Below, in pieces: positions 1 to 11,044 of a stretch of DNA of 64,000 bases. This DNA is from Sepioteuthis lessoniana (Eukaryota > Mollusca > Cephalopoda > Myopsida > Loliginidae): positions 36,994,332 to 37,058,331 of the forward strand of contig OY757939.1 of the NCBI GenBank assembly GCA_963585895.1, written 5' to 3'. Position 1 is the first letter of the stretch. Every line of letters begins with the position of its first letter. The notes under the pieces were generated by a model. It saw nothing but the letters and a program-made list of their open reading frames with translations. It searched no databases and was not told where the DNA came from. The position numbers and the translations under genes were made by a program.

Positions 1-214
1 ATTGTTGAGAAAAAAAAAATGCCACAAAATCCCTGAAAAACTTTTGAGGCAGAAAGAAAGAATGTGGCGAAAAAAGCGAAGAAGGAAAAAGACAGGAAGG
101 AAAGAAAAAAAATCAAACCGAAAGAAAGAACAGCGCGTGATGTATAGAAGGGAGTAGTCGTTTGATTAGCTTTGCTGAGTTTGAGACGAGTTCAAAAGTA
201 GAGGTATCTTGTCG
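1..214. other. Purine-rich unassigned sequence
   Basis: The first ~160 bases are A/G-rich (gaaagaaa and gaagg runs). No coding signal or recognised repeat is visible. Confidence 0.4.
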
Positions 215-283
215 GTGGGACTTAGAATATCATAATTGTATCTTCTACAGAGGGGTAAGCCCCCCCCTTTAAGGAGTGTTCTG
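215..283 (+). mobile_element. SINE D head fragment
   Basis: The stretch tctacagaggggtaagcccc followed by gagtgttctg matches the first ~70 bases of the SINE D family seen many times later in the window. It is cut off by the SINE B copy that follows. Confidence 0.4.
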
Positions 284-284
284 T

Positions 285-527
285 TTTGGTTTCAGTTTCT
301 TTGTTTAATGGCATATCTACCTTCATGGGTTATATAATGCCATATCCATTCTCGTAGAAAAACAGCAGTGATACTATTTAACCCAAAGCTGGGGGTATAA
401 GCGGGTTCATGCCTTTCTCAAGGGTAGTAGCCCGAAAGTGAACGTTATAGCGTGACTTGAATTCGAACTCGTTTACTTCGAGACTGCAGTCCAGCAATGT
501 AGCCAATTCACACCCTATGGGTTATTC
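285..527 (-). mobile_element. SINE B, near full length
   Basis: On the minus strand this reads tRNA-like head, B box (gaattcgaactc region), a middle with gggttaaatagt, and the tail hairpin before tttaatggcatat (plus-strand order reversed). It matches the copies at 10185, 20045 and 51150. B-family heads carry A-box (tggtgtaatgg) and B-box (gagttcgaactcc) promoter motifs typical of tRNA-derived, Pol III-transcribed SINEs. Confidence 0.75.
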
Positions 528-611
528 AATGCTGAAATTGGATTCATTTCGAAATGTTTGATTGTAATATAGAAGAGTAGAGAGAAATAGTACAGAAGAG
601 AGAGGGGGAGG

Positions 612-665
612 GGGTTCATTTATTTAACGGCATATCAACTCCTTGTGAGTTATTTTATTCCTATA
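612..665 (-). mobile_element. SINE B 3' fragment
   Basis: Only the tail is present: tttatttaacggcatatcaa followed by a gagttattttatt arm, the reversed B tail. Confidence 0.45.
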
Positions 666-718
666 TAATATAGATGACTAACACACTCATAGTATTTCTA
701 TTCAATACGAATAATTTA

Positions 719-992
719 TGTAAGTAAGTAAAGTAAAGTTGGCGACCATAGTCGAGGGTGACCCGAAGGCTCCCTTTTCGATAGCTACTACACCAGGGTG
801 TACGGGAGGGCGCTACTCCTTCCCAGGATTGCTCTACTTTACCCTTGATCCGTACCTTATAATGCTGAGTGTTAAGCAAGGAGGCATCAAGTACCATTTT
901 TTGAGTCTTTGGTATGACTCGACCTAGGATTGAACCCAGGTCTCCCGGCCCATTGGCGAACACTCTAACTGCTAGGCCAATGTCCGGTACAA
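719..992 (-). mobile_element. SINE C, full length
   Basis: The plus strand runs from the C tail (taagtaaagtaaagttggcg) to the head (gctaggccaatgtccggta). On the minus strand it gives a tRNA-like head, the B-box-like ggttcaatcctagg, a middle motif with aaagactcaaaaaatgg, and a tail ending at the cgccaacttt motif. It matches copies at 30253, 38353, 41900 and 42795. The open frames in both directions belong to the SINE. Confidence 0.8.
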
Positions 993-1149
993 TATATAAT
1001 TTATGTACAATCATATAACTATTTCTTGGTTACTAAATAATCACTTCTTGCACACAGTCACATGATTTTTTTGTATGACTATTCAATACTAATGATTTTC
1101 AAAACTGATCTATTTGATTTAGAGCTAGAACCCTCATAACTATTCAATA

Positions 1150-1556
1150 AGACATAGAATACGTCAACTTTAATCTCTGTATGAGATTGATCCTGGTATG
1201 AAACATGTGACGAGATTCCAGTTCTGGAGATTGGGGGAGTATTGAGTGTTTCTTCATTGCCATTACTCCCAGTTCCAGTCTGACTTGCAGCAGTAGAACC
1301 AATTAGCGTTCGATCGACAATCATACAAACTGTATGATTTACGATCATACAAACTGATATGGTTGAAAATTATTTGTATTCCATAAGAATACTTCATCCC
1401 ATAAAACTGTGTAATCTTTTAAAAAAATCTTTGGAAAAACACAACACAAAAATGTTAATGTAAACGTACAATGTACGCAATCCCTTAATCTGTATGCAAA
1501 AAATAACCCACGACGGGTTGATATACCGTTAGAATCAATCAATCAATTAACCTAAA
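1150..1556 (+). mobile_element. SINE E, near full length
   Basis: A D-like head (tagaatacgtcaac, then gagattccagttctggag) is followed by a separate tail with gtacaatgtacgcaat and the hairpin around gacgggttgatataccgtt, ending in caatcaatcaatt. The same head-tail pairing occurs at 9395-9700, so I treat it as one family. Confidence 0.6.
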
Positions 1557-2220
1557 TTGTATTATCAATTATGTCAGAGTGAACCTGTAAATAATTACAA
1601 TGAAAGGGTATCCCACACTCTGAACCGGATTTAACACAGCTATGGCACAAATTTAAAGTTGTAACGCTACGATGTTTGTACTACTACAACGCCACAGAGG
1701 CGTTTACACCACCACGTGTCTAAGGGATCTATGCGTGTAGCACTACGCCGTAAGTATAAGTTGGTCCTCATGGTAGCTAAACCGTGATGAAAAGAAGTGA
1801 CGAACGCACCAAAATACCGTCTTGGTTCGTTAATACAAAATTTTATTCGTTACTACACCTCTTAATAGACGTCGAGAAGAAAGAAACAGTGTATGAAAGT
1901 AGAGTTGACTGCTTTAGCTAAACCGAGAGAAATAAAACGTCGTGAGAAGGGGGAGAGCAGACACAGACCCTGTATTATCTTTCTCGTTTTCTGTTGAAGT
2001 TCTCAAATGTGCTTGCTTGCTAATTCCGTCTTGAAAATGGGCGTCGTAATTTTCGACCGTCTTCACATCGTCGTGGCTAATGTTCAACTGCCGTCATTAT
2101 ATCGCCGCATCGCGTACCCAACTAACCCTTTTTCTTCCAGCCAATCAGAATTCGTCACCGAGGGAACTTAGCCTTCGGCACAATATACGTTCGGCGTATT
2201 GTTAGCCCCACCGACAAGGA
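1557..2220. other. Unassigned unique-looking sequence
   Basis: Somewhat higher GC than its flanks, with no frame worth calling and no match to repeats elsewhere in the window. It contains a CCAAT motif near 2140, not interpretable alone. Confidence 0.3.
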
Positions 2221-2222
2221 TT

Positions 2223-2239
2223 CACACACACACACACAC

Positions 2240-2295
<56 letters not shown>
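2223..2295. repeat. (CA)n(TA)n compound microsatellite
   Basis: About 9 CA units, a short CG-containing step and about 25 TA units. Confidence 0.95.
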
Positions 2296-2296
<1 letters not shown>

Positions 2297-2301
<5 letters not shown>

Positions 2302-2619
2302 TCGGTTAAAGACCGCAGAATGTTCTCGCTTTAAGGTCTTCAAGTGACGACATTCAAGTCTTCTTGTTATTTTTCTTATGTCTACTAGATCAAGGTGGTG
2401 GACAAAGTGTCCCATACCAGCCCAAGTGCACTCGACCATGTTGCTGGTCATCCTCAAAGGTTGTATTTGTTTGTTGCTGTGAGTTGCTGTGAGGTTTTAT
2501 ATTTATTTGGAGTATTTTTTTGTTGTTGATCCAGGCATATGAAAAATAGCAAGAAGACTTGAACGTCTTCACTTGAAGATCTTACAGCGAAAACATTCTG
2601 TGGTCTTCAACTAAACATA
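2297..2619 (-). mobile_element. Compact PLE terminal-repeat unit with inverted ends
   Basis: Two 84-bp arms (2297-2380 and 2536-2619) are imperfect inverted copies of each other. The centre contains, on the minus strand, a gaggatgaccagc..ggtcgag motif like the PLE end at 36510-36537. Sequence around gtcttcaagtgacgac is shared with 36420-36450. It is non-coding and is best read as a solo PLE terminal repeat. Confidence 0.5.
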
Positions 2620-2654
2620 CCTAGGTAACGACTTGCCGCCTAAGTACACAATAG

Positions 2655-2885
2655 ACCGGCTTATTATTAAGTGGGTAGAGTGTTCGCCAATTAACCGGGA
2701 GACCGCGGTTCAATCCCAGGTCGGGTCATATCAAAGACTCAAAAATTGTACTGATGCCTGCATTATAACATAAAGATCAAGGTAAAGTGGAACAATCCAG
2801 GAAAAGGAGAAGTACCCTCCCCTATATCTCGGTTTAGTAGCTATTGAAAAGGCTGCCTTCGGGTCGCCCTCGGCTAAGGTCACCA
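2655..2885 (+). mobile_element. SINE C
   Basis: Head accggcttatt..gggtagagtgttcgcc, B box ggttcaatcccagg, middle aaagactcaaaaattgtact, tail ggtcaccaactta. Its 3' end runs into a short (TA)n tract. Confidence 0.75.
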
Positions 2886-2904
2886 ACTTATATATATATA
2901 TATA

Positions 2905-3110
2905 CAGTGTATCACAAAAGTGAGTACATCCCTCATATTTCTGCAGATATTTAAGTATATCCCTTCATGGGACAACACTGACAAAATGTCACTTTGACAC
3001 AATGAAAAGTAGTCTGTGTGCAGCTTGGAGGGAAAATGACAAGCAGTACTCAATTTGGACATTTAAGGGTGTAGTTTCTTAGGGGTGTACTCACTTTTGT
3101 TGGCAGTTTC
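2905..3110 (+). mobile_element. Miniature Tc1-type element (internally deleted)
   Basis: It begins just after a TA (2903-2904) with cagtgtatcacaaaagtgag and continues with an acaacactgacaaaatgtca block. It then jumps to a second block ending gggtgtactcacttttgttg, an inverted copy of the start. TIR-like ends, a TA target and no coding region indicate a non-autonomous Tc1/mariner element. The terminal and subterminal sequence resembles Tc1 elements I remember from fishes and lampreys; this is recall, not a search result. Confidence 0.65.
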
Positions 3111-3119
3111 GAACTTACA

Positions 3120-3245
3120 CGCTTGGGAAAGGCTTGAAACTAATTATCCCTCTTAAACAGTACCACTATTGTTCTTCTACAAGAATGACTTTGGCATTAA
3201 ATAACCCCTGAAGGTTAATGTGTCATTAAACAAAGACACAAAACT
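3120..3245 (+). mobile_element. SINE B 3' half
   Basis: Contains cttgggaaagg, cagtaccactattgttcttc, and the tail tttggcattaaataacccc..ttaatgtgtcattaaac. The tRNA-like head is missing. Confidence 0.65.
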
Positions 3246-3294
3246 AAACCAAATCAGAATTAATATGTCATGTAGGAATAAAAAGAATTTGGTG

Positions 3295-3452
3295 GATATC
3301 TTGCGTTCACCAGACACTCAGCATTATAAGGTACGGATCAAGGGTAAAGTGCACCAATCTAGGGAAAGGATTGGCGCCTTTTCTTACACCTCAAGGTTGT
3401 GGCTATTGAAAAGGCAGCCTTCGGGTTGCCCTCGATTACGGTCGCCAACTTA
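3295..3452 (+). mobile_element. SINE C 3' part
   Basis: Starts inside the C middle region (acactcagcattataaggta) and ends with cggtcgccaactta; the head is absent. The frame across it is not a gene. Confidence 0.65.
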
Positions 3453-3639
3453 TATTAATAATACGGGGCTGAGTTAAAAGTTTACAATATTTTTCTCCAC
3501 GCAAGGTTTTGGTATCTATGTCATGTAATCGTAGCAGTTCATGTCGTGTGAAGTAAACGCTGTGGTTAATAGTATCGTTGTAGTTTGTGCGCTCACACGT
3601 TGTGCATTGCCGTACTCCGGATGTAATTTGAAAATCGCA

Positions 3640-3830
3640 GAGATGAACATGAATTTTAGTCTAATTCGAGAACTTATACTTTACGAGATCGAACTGGACT
3701 ATAACATTACTGAAGCAAGCAAAAATTTTGTTGTGCAAAAGGAGATGGTACAGATGAACATATCTCAGTAACAAGAGGACGAGCTCCAAGCCAGAAAGTG
3801 AGGAAGCATTCGAAGAGAATCGGGTGCTTC
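3640..3830 (+). pseudogene. Possible mariner-type helix-turn-helix relic
   Basis: One frame reads IRELILYEIELDYNITEASK, which resembles the N-terminal HTH segment of some mariner transposases (a hydrophobic residue, then YE, and the N-EA-KN pattern). The frame breaks after ~76 codons and no catalytic region follows. The open frame starting at 3541 is longer, but its first part is not recognisable. Low-confidence family call. Confidence 0.3.
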
Positions 3831-4144
3831 ATAATCCATTGTAGTTTGTCAACTTCACAATCTCGCCAAAAATATCCAGGGTTACCCAACTGTGCCTCAC
3901 GTTACTAAAATATTGTAAAACATCAGACACGCTGTAAATAATAACCGCTGTATATAGATTTAGATTCACAATAGAATTGCGATCACCTACGTTAGTATTT
4001 AAAGAAAAAAAAAACTCAGTTTACTTTAGAACGACACACAAGAAAAATGAATATTGGGTGAATTTTAAGTATTTAAAGAAATACACTATCATTCTCATGA
4101 TTGCTATATTTACACACATCTATCTTATAGTTATTTTTTTCTTT
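3831..4144. other. AT-rich spacer
   Basis: No gene or family match was seen between the relic and the minisatellite. Confidence 0.3.
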
Positions 4145-7100
4145 TCATTCTTCTTTCTTTTGTCAGGCCGTTCCTTCAATGCTTCGTTATTTTCTTTCTT
4201 CTCTCGTTCATCATTCTTTAATTAATTTCTTTCATTGGTTTATTCTTTCCTTTCTTCACTCTTTCATTATTCTTTCATTCTTTTCTTTCCTTGGTTCATT
4301 CTTTTCTTTCTCCCCTCTTCCATTATTCCTTCGTTCTTTCCTTTCATTGGTTCATTCTTTTCTTTTTTCCCTCTTTCATCATTCCTTCATTCTTATCTTT
4401 CATTGGTTCATTCATTTCCTTCTTCCCTCTTCCATTATTACTTCATTTTTTCCTTTCATTGGTTCATTTTCCTTTCATCACTCTTCCATCATCCCTTCAA
4501 TTTTTCTTTCTTGGGCTCATATTTTTCTTTCTTCCTTCATTCCTCATTCCTTCAATCGTTTCCTTCATTTGTTCATTTTTCTCTCTCTTCCTTCTTCCTT
4601 CATTCCTTCATTCTTTCTTTCATTGGTTCATTTTTCCCTTTTTTCTTCATTCCTTCATTCTTCTCTTTCATTAGTTCATTCTTTTCTTTCTTCTGTCTTT
4701 CATTATTCCTTCATTCTTTTCTTTCATTGGTTTATTCTTTTCTTTCATCCCTCTTCTATCATTCCTTCATTCTTTTCGTTCGTTGGTTCATTCTTTTCCT
4801 TTTCCCTCTTCCATTATTCATTCATTCTTTTCTTTGATTGCTTCATTCGTTTCTTTATCCCCTCTTCCATCTTTTCTTCATTCTTTTCTTTAATTGGTTC
4901 ATTCTCTCTTTTTCCCCTCTTCCATTATTTCTTCATTCTTTTCTTTCATTGGTTCATTTTTTCTTTCTTCCCTCTTCGATAATTCCTTCATTCTTTTCTT
5001 TGATTAGTTCATTCTTTTCTTTCTTCCCTCTTCCATCATTCTTTCATTTTTTTGTTTCATTGGTTAATTTTTTTCCCCTATTCCATCATTCCCCCATTCT
5101 TTCCTTTCATTGGTTCTTTCTTTTTTCTTCCTTCTTACATCATTCCTTAATTCTTTCTTTCATTGGTTCATTCTTTTCTTTTTTTCATATTTCATCATTC
5201 CTTCATTCTTTTCTTTCATTGATTCATTCTCTTCTTTTTCCCTCTTCCAATATTCCTTCATTATTTTCTTTATTTGGTTCATTCTTTTCTTTCTCCCCTC
5301 TCCCATGATTCCTTCATTACTTTCTTTCATTGGTTCATTCTTTTCTTTATTCCCTCTTCCACCATTCCTTAATTCTTTTTTTTTATTGGATCATTCTTAT
5401 TTTCTTCCCTCTTTCATCATTCCTAAATTCTTTTCTTTCATTGGTTCATTCTTTTCTTTCATCTCTCTTTCATTATTCCTTCATTTTTCTTTCATTGGTT
5501 CATTTTTCACTTTCTTCCCTCTTCCATCATCCTCTCATTCTTTTATTTAATTGGTTCATTCTTTTTTCTTTCTTCTTCCATTATTCCTTCATTCTTTTCT
5601 TTCATTGGTTTATTCTTTCCTCCCTCTTCCATCATTCCCCCATTCTTTCCTTTCATTGGTCCTTTCTTTTTTTCTTCCCTCTTACATCATTCCTTAAATC
5701 TTTCTTTTATTGGTTCATTCATTTCTTTTTTCCCTATTTCATCATTCCTTCATTTTTTCTTACATTGGTTCATCTTTCCTAACTTCCCGCTTCCATCATT
5801 CCTTTCTTTTTTTTATTGTTCCATTCTTCCCTCTCGCTCGTTCATCATCTCTTCATTCTTTTCTTTTATTGGTTCATTCTTTTCTTTTTTCCATCTTCCA
5901 TCATTCCTTCATTCTTTTCTTTCATTCGTTCCTTCTTTTCTTTCTTGCCTCGTTCATTATTCCTTCATTAATTTCTTTAATTCGTTCATTCCCTTTTTCC
6001 TCCCTCTTCCACCATACTTTCCTTCTTTTCTTTCAATGTTCCATCCTTCGCTCTCGCTCGTTCATCATCTCTTCATTCTTTTCTTTTATTGGTTCATTCA
6101 TTCATTTCTTCACTTTTCCATTATGATTTCATTTTTTTCTTTCATTGGTTCATCTTTCCTACATTCACTCTTCCATCATTCCTCAATTCTTTTCTTTCAT
6201 TGGTTAAATCTTTTCTTTCTTCCCTCGTTCGTCATTCCATCATTCTTTTTTTCATTGGTTTGTTCTTTTCTTTGTTCCCTCTTCCATCTTCCTTCATTCT
6301 TTTCTTTCAATGCTTCATTTTTTTCTTTCTCCCCTCTTCCATGATCCCTTCATTCTTTTCTTTCACTGGTTCATTCTTTTCTTTAATCCCTCTTTCATTA
6401 TTCTTTCATTTTTTTTCCTTCATTGGTTCATTCTTCACTTTCTTCCCTCTTCCATCATCCTTTCATTCTTTTCTTTCATTGGTTCATTCTTATCTTTCTT
6501 CCCTTTTCCATAATTCCTTCATTTTTTCTTTCATGCGTTCATTCTTTTCTTTCTTCCTTCTTCCATGATCCCTTCATTCTTTTCTTTCATTGGTTCATTC
6601 TTTCTTTCTTCCTTCTTCCATTATTCCTTCATTCTTTTCTTTGATTGGTTCCTTCTTTTCTTTCTTCCCTTTTCCATTATTCTTTCATTCATTTCTCTTA
6701 TTGGTTTATTTCTTTCGTCCCTCTTCCATTATTCTGTCTCACTTTTCTTCCATTCGTTCAATTTTTTTCTCCCCCCTTCCATCATTCCTTAATTCTTTTC
6801 TTTCATTGGTTTATTCTTTTTTTGTCCCTCTTTCATCAGTACTTCATTCTATTCTTTCTTTGGTTCATTCTATTCTTTCTTCCGTTGTTCATCATTCCTT
6901 CATTTTTTTCATTCATTCCTTCTTTCTTTTCTTTCATTGGTTCATTCTTTTCTTTCTTCCCTCTTCCATCATTCCTTAATTTTTTTCTTACATTTGTTCA
7001 CTTTTTCTAACTTTCCTCTCCCATCAATCCTTTCTTCTTTTATCATTGTTTCATTCCTATCTCTCTCTCTCTCACTCGTTCATCATCCCTTCATTCATTT

Positions 7101-9360
7101 CTTTCATTGGTTCATCCTTTTCTTTCTTCTCCCTTTCATTATTACTTTATCCTTTTCTTTCATTGGTTCATTCTTTTCTTTCTTCCCACTTCCATCATTC
7201 CGTCATTCTTTCTTTGATTCGTTATTCTTTTCTTTCTTCCCTCTCCGATATTTCCTCCATTCTTTTCTTTCATTGGTTAAATCTTTTCTTTCTTGCCTCG
7301 TTCGTCATTCCATCATTCTTTTTTTCATTGGTTTGTTCTTTTCTTTGTTCCCTCTTCCATCATTCCTTTATTCTTTTCTTTCATTGATTCATTCTCTTCT
7401 TTTCCCCTCTTCTAATATTCCTTCATTCTTTTCTTTCAATGGTTCATTCTTTTCTTCTCCCCTCTTCCATGATCCCTTCATTCTTTTCTTTCACTGGTAC
7501 ATTCTTTTCTTTCTTCCCACTTCCATCATTCCGTCATTCTTTCTTTGATTCGTTATTCTTTTCTTTCATCCCTCTCCAATATTTCCTCCATTCTTTTCTT
7601 TCATTGGTATATTCTTTTCTTTCGTCCGTCTTCTATCATCCCCTCATGCTTTTCGTTCATTCGTTCATTCTTTTTTTCTTCCCTCTTCCACCATCCCTTC
7701 ATTCTTTCATTGGTTCATTCTTTTCTTTTTTACCTCTTCCATCATTCCTTAATTTTTTTCTTACATTGATTCATTTTTATAACTACTCTCTCCCATCATT
7801 CCTTTCTTTTTTCTTTCTTTGTTTCATTCCTCTCTCTTTCGCTCGTTCATCTTTCCTTCATTTTTTCTTTCATTGGTTTATTCTTTTCCTTTTTCATTCG
7901 TTCATTATCACTTTAATTTGTTCATTCCCTTCTTTCTTCCCTCTTCTATCATCCCTTGCTTCTTTTCTTTCATTTGTTCATTCATTTCTTTCTTCACTTT
8001 TCCATTATGCCTTCATTCTTTTCTTTCATTGTTTCGTCTTTTGTGAATTCACTCTTCCATCATTCCTTAATACTTTTCATTGGTTAAATCTTTTCTTTCT
8101 TCCCTCGTTCGTCGTCCCATCATTATTTTCTTTCATTCGTTCATTCATTTCTTTCTTCTCTCTTCCATCATTCCTTCATTCTTTTCTTTGATTGGTTAAT
8201 TCTTTTCTTTCTCTCTTCCATCATCTGTTCATTCTTTTCTTTTACTGGTTAATTTTTTTCTGTCATCCCTCGTTCGTCCTTCCTTCCTTCCTACTTTTCT
8301 TTTAGTGATTCTTTTTTTCTTTCTTCCCTCTGCAATCATTCCTTAATTTATTTCTTTCATTAGTTCCTTCTCTTCTTTCTTTCCTCTTTCGTCATCCCTT
8401 TCTTGTTTTCTTTCATTGGTTCATTCATTTCTTTCTTAACTCTTCCATTATTCCTCTATTCTTTTCTTTCATGGGTTCATTCTTTTCTTCCCTCTTACAT
8501 TCTACCTTCATTATTTCTTTCATTGGTTTATCTTTTCTAACTCCACTCTTCCATCATTCCTTCTTTCTTTTCTTTGATTGGTTCAATCTTTTCAGTCATC
8601 CCTCGTTCGTCATTCCTTCATTCTTTTCTTTCATTGGATCTTTTCTTTGTTCCCTCTTCCATAATTCCTTCACTCTTTTGTTTCATTGATTTATTCTCTT
8701 CTTTCTTCCCTCTATAATCATCCCTTTATTCTTTTCTTTCACTGGTTCATTCTTTTCTGTCAGCCCTCGTTTGTCATTCCTTTATACTTTTCTTACATTG
8801 GTTCATCTTTTCTAACTTCCCTCTTCCATGGTTACCTCATTCTTTTCTTTTATTGGTTCAATCTTTTCTTTCTTCCCTCGTTTGTCATTCCTTCTTTCTT
8901 TTCTTTCATTGGTTCGTTCTTTATTTTCTTCCCTCTTCAATCATTCCTTAATTCTTTTCTTTTATTGGTTCATTCTTTTCTTTCTTCCTTTCTTCCATCA
9001 TTCCTTACTTTGTTTTATATGTCCATTCTTTTCTTTCTTCCTTCTTCCATTCTTCCCTCATTCTTTTCTTTCATTTGTTCTTTTTTTCTTTCTTCTTTAT
9101 TCCATTATTTGTTCATTCTTTTCTTTCATTTGTTCATTCTCTTCTTTTTTCATTCTTCCATCATTCCTTCCTTCATTTCTTTTTTTTTTTTGTTCATTCT
9201 TTGCTTTCTTCCCAGTTTCATCATTTCTGCATTCTTTTTTTTATTTGTTTATTCTTTTCTGTTTCTCCTCGCTCGTCGTTTCTTCAATGTTCATTCCTCT
9301 TTCTTCCTTCTTTTCTTCAGTTCTTTTCTTTTCGGCATTTCCCTTTTTTCTACAATTTTT
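4145..9360 (+). repeat. 5.2-kb pyrimidine-rich minisatellite, ~56-bp unit
   Basis: About 90 head-to-tail units are built from cattggttcattcttttc, tttcttccctcttcc and atcattccttcattc blocks, spaced ~54-58 bp. The plus strand is almost purely C/T with few A and G. Stop codons are therefore rare in all three plus frames, and many overlapping Phe/Ser/Leu-rich frames of up to ~267 codons appear. The unit length is not a multiple of three and the frames switch freely, so none is a gene. Units differ by many small changes. Some blocks recur at a larger scale, for example sequence near 6180-6420 recurs near 7255-7500. Confidence 0.9.
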
Positions 9361-9394
9361 TGGTGAAGCTAGGAAAACACTGACTCTATCTCCT

Positions 9395-9700
9395 CCCCAT
9401 TGTAGAAAGATAATCAAACACTAGAGTAGGCGTCCTGGGCATGACACTATACTTCATCTGGTGCTGAAGCCCCAGATCTGGAGATTCGGTGAATGTGGAA
9501 TGTCTCTTCCTTTCCATTACTTCCAGGTCCACTGTGTTTATGAATTTTTGTATTAAATAAGAATACATGATATCATATATCCGTGAGCATAAAACTCTTA
9601 AGAAATTACACTAAAAATATTAATTTAAACGTACAATGTACGCAATTCCTTAACCGCTTGGCATAAGATAATTCCAGACTAGTTAACATGCCTTTAAAAT
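9395..9700 (+). mobile_element. SINE E, degraded
   Basis: Head part with tcctgggcatgacact and ccccagatctggagattcgg, then tail with gtacaatgtacgcaattcct, in the same order as the copy at 1150. Confidence 0.55.
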
Positions 9701-10084
9701 TTACCAGTCAATTTTTTATCAATAATTTATGCCCGATTTTCTATGTCAAACATATTTATTTGTTTGTCTAAGAAGTTCATTCTGTCAATCTGTAGGATCC
9801 ACTAGTCTCCCGAATGTTTGTGTATTTGCAAGTAAATAAATAAATAACAAAATATTATAACGACGCTATTATAGACATTTAATATTTATTTCTTTAAAGA
9901 GAGAAATGTTCACTTGCTTCATCTAAAAAGCACTAACAAAGCTAAACGAAAATATCTAGAATCTACTTAATCTTATTACACAAGACAATGAAACAACTCG
10001 AATTCTTTAAAACATCTATGTTTTTTGCCAAATTAATATTAATAACGAATAGAATATTAATAAAAAAAGAAATCTTGAGAAAGA
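9701..10084. other. AT-rich sequence, nothing recognised
   Basis: Includes a short taaataaataa run near 9835; no gene seen. Confidence 0.3.
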
Positions 10085-10512
10085 AAATTGAATACTACAA
10101 TATTTTGCAAAGAAACTAAACAGAATAATATTTTTAGAGGAAAATTTAACCCTGCAATATTTGAAAAAACCTGCAATATTTTTAGGTTTGTTTTCTTTGT
10201 TTAAAGGCATATTAACCTTTGTAGGCTATTTAATGCCAAAGCCATCCTTCTTGAAGGACAGTTGTGGTACTATTTAACCCATAGATAGGAGGATAAAGGG
10301 TTCATACCTTTCCCAATCGTGTTTGTCCGAAAGTGAACCTAATAGTGCAACTGGAGTTCAAACTCGCTTACTACAATCCCGCAGTCCATCGCTTTAACCA
10401 TTACACCACGATGACACCCCTCCCACAATATTTTTAAAGGAAACGAAATGCAGTAATATTTCTAATATAACGTGAACTTCGTAATGTTTTGAAAGAAAAC
10501 TAAACACACCTA
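10085..10512. repeat. Diverged 29-bp minisatellite, interrupted by SINE B
   Basis: Loose repeats of the motif acaatattttgaaagga occur on both sides of the SINE B at 10185-10435. They are outlying copies of the main array at 12490-13075. Confidence 0.55.
10185..10435 (-). mobile_element. SINE B, full length
   Basis: The plus strand reads tail (tttaaaggcatattaacc) to head (accattacaccacgatgaca). It is flanked by the 11-base direct repeat caatattttta (10174-10184 and 10436-10446). That repeat may be a target-site duplication, or may simply reflect the surrounding minisatellite motif. Confidence 0.75.
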
Positions 10513-10543
10513 TATCTATATAATAAAACTTAACATGTATGTG

Positions 10544-10548
<5 letters not shown>

Positions 10549-10578
<30 letters not shown>
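10549..10578. repeat. (GT)n microsatellite
   Basis: About 14 uninterrupted GT units. Confidence 0.9.
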
Positions 10579-10579
<1 letters not shown>

Positions 10580-11042
10580 CGTAGGACAAAAAAGAAAAGT
10601 AGACATATAAAAACAAAGTATTTATTCTTATGAGAAATTTTACGAAAAAGACAATAAGCTACATGAAATTTACTTTTCAGTTCGGTTAGAGGGGGGGTTA
10701 AAGGGGGCAAATGCCCCCGGTAAAAATTCAAATACCTCCGATTTTAATGAAATTAAGATGATATTCCTGATGTTTACTGGAAGTCAGGATCTTTATCAGG
10801 GAGTGTATACCGATTTAATTATTGGCAACTGAGAATAATACTGAATCACATATTTCAAGTTTTAACTGATTTGATTATCAGAAACTTGGAAAAGTGCTGA
10901 ATCACATATTTCAAGTGTTAACTGATTAGATAAATCCTTATGCTTCAGAATTTTTATTGTTCCTCATTTTTCTTTTCGAATTGCTTTACTTTCTGTATTG
11001 TTAAAAACTTATTTGTAACTTGATGAAACCATCTTCTTGATA
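10580..11042. other. Unassigned AT-rich sequence
   Basis: A short internal direct repeat occurs around aatcacatatttcaag (near 10845 and 10902). No gene seen. Confidence 0.3.
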
Positions 11043-11044
11043 TA

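Noticed and set aside
661-1014. 117-codon minus-strand frame
   Set aside because: Lies wholly within SINE C; the same translation reappears at other SINE C copies (38415, 42733).
4179-9424. Many overlapping Phe/Ser/Leu-rich open frames, up to 267 codons
   Set aside because: They arise because the strand is nearly pure C/T and lacks stop codons; frames overlap in all phases and the unit is not a multiple of three.
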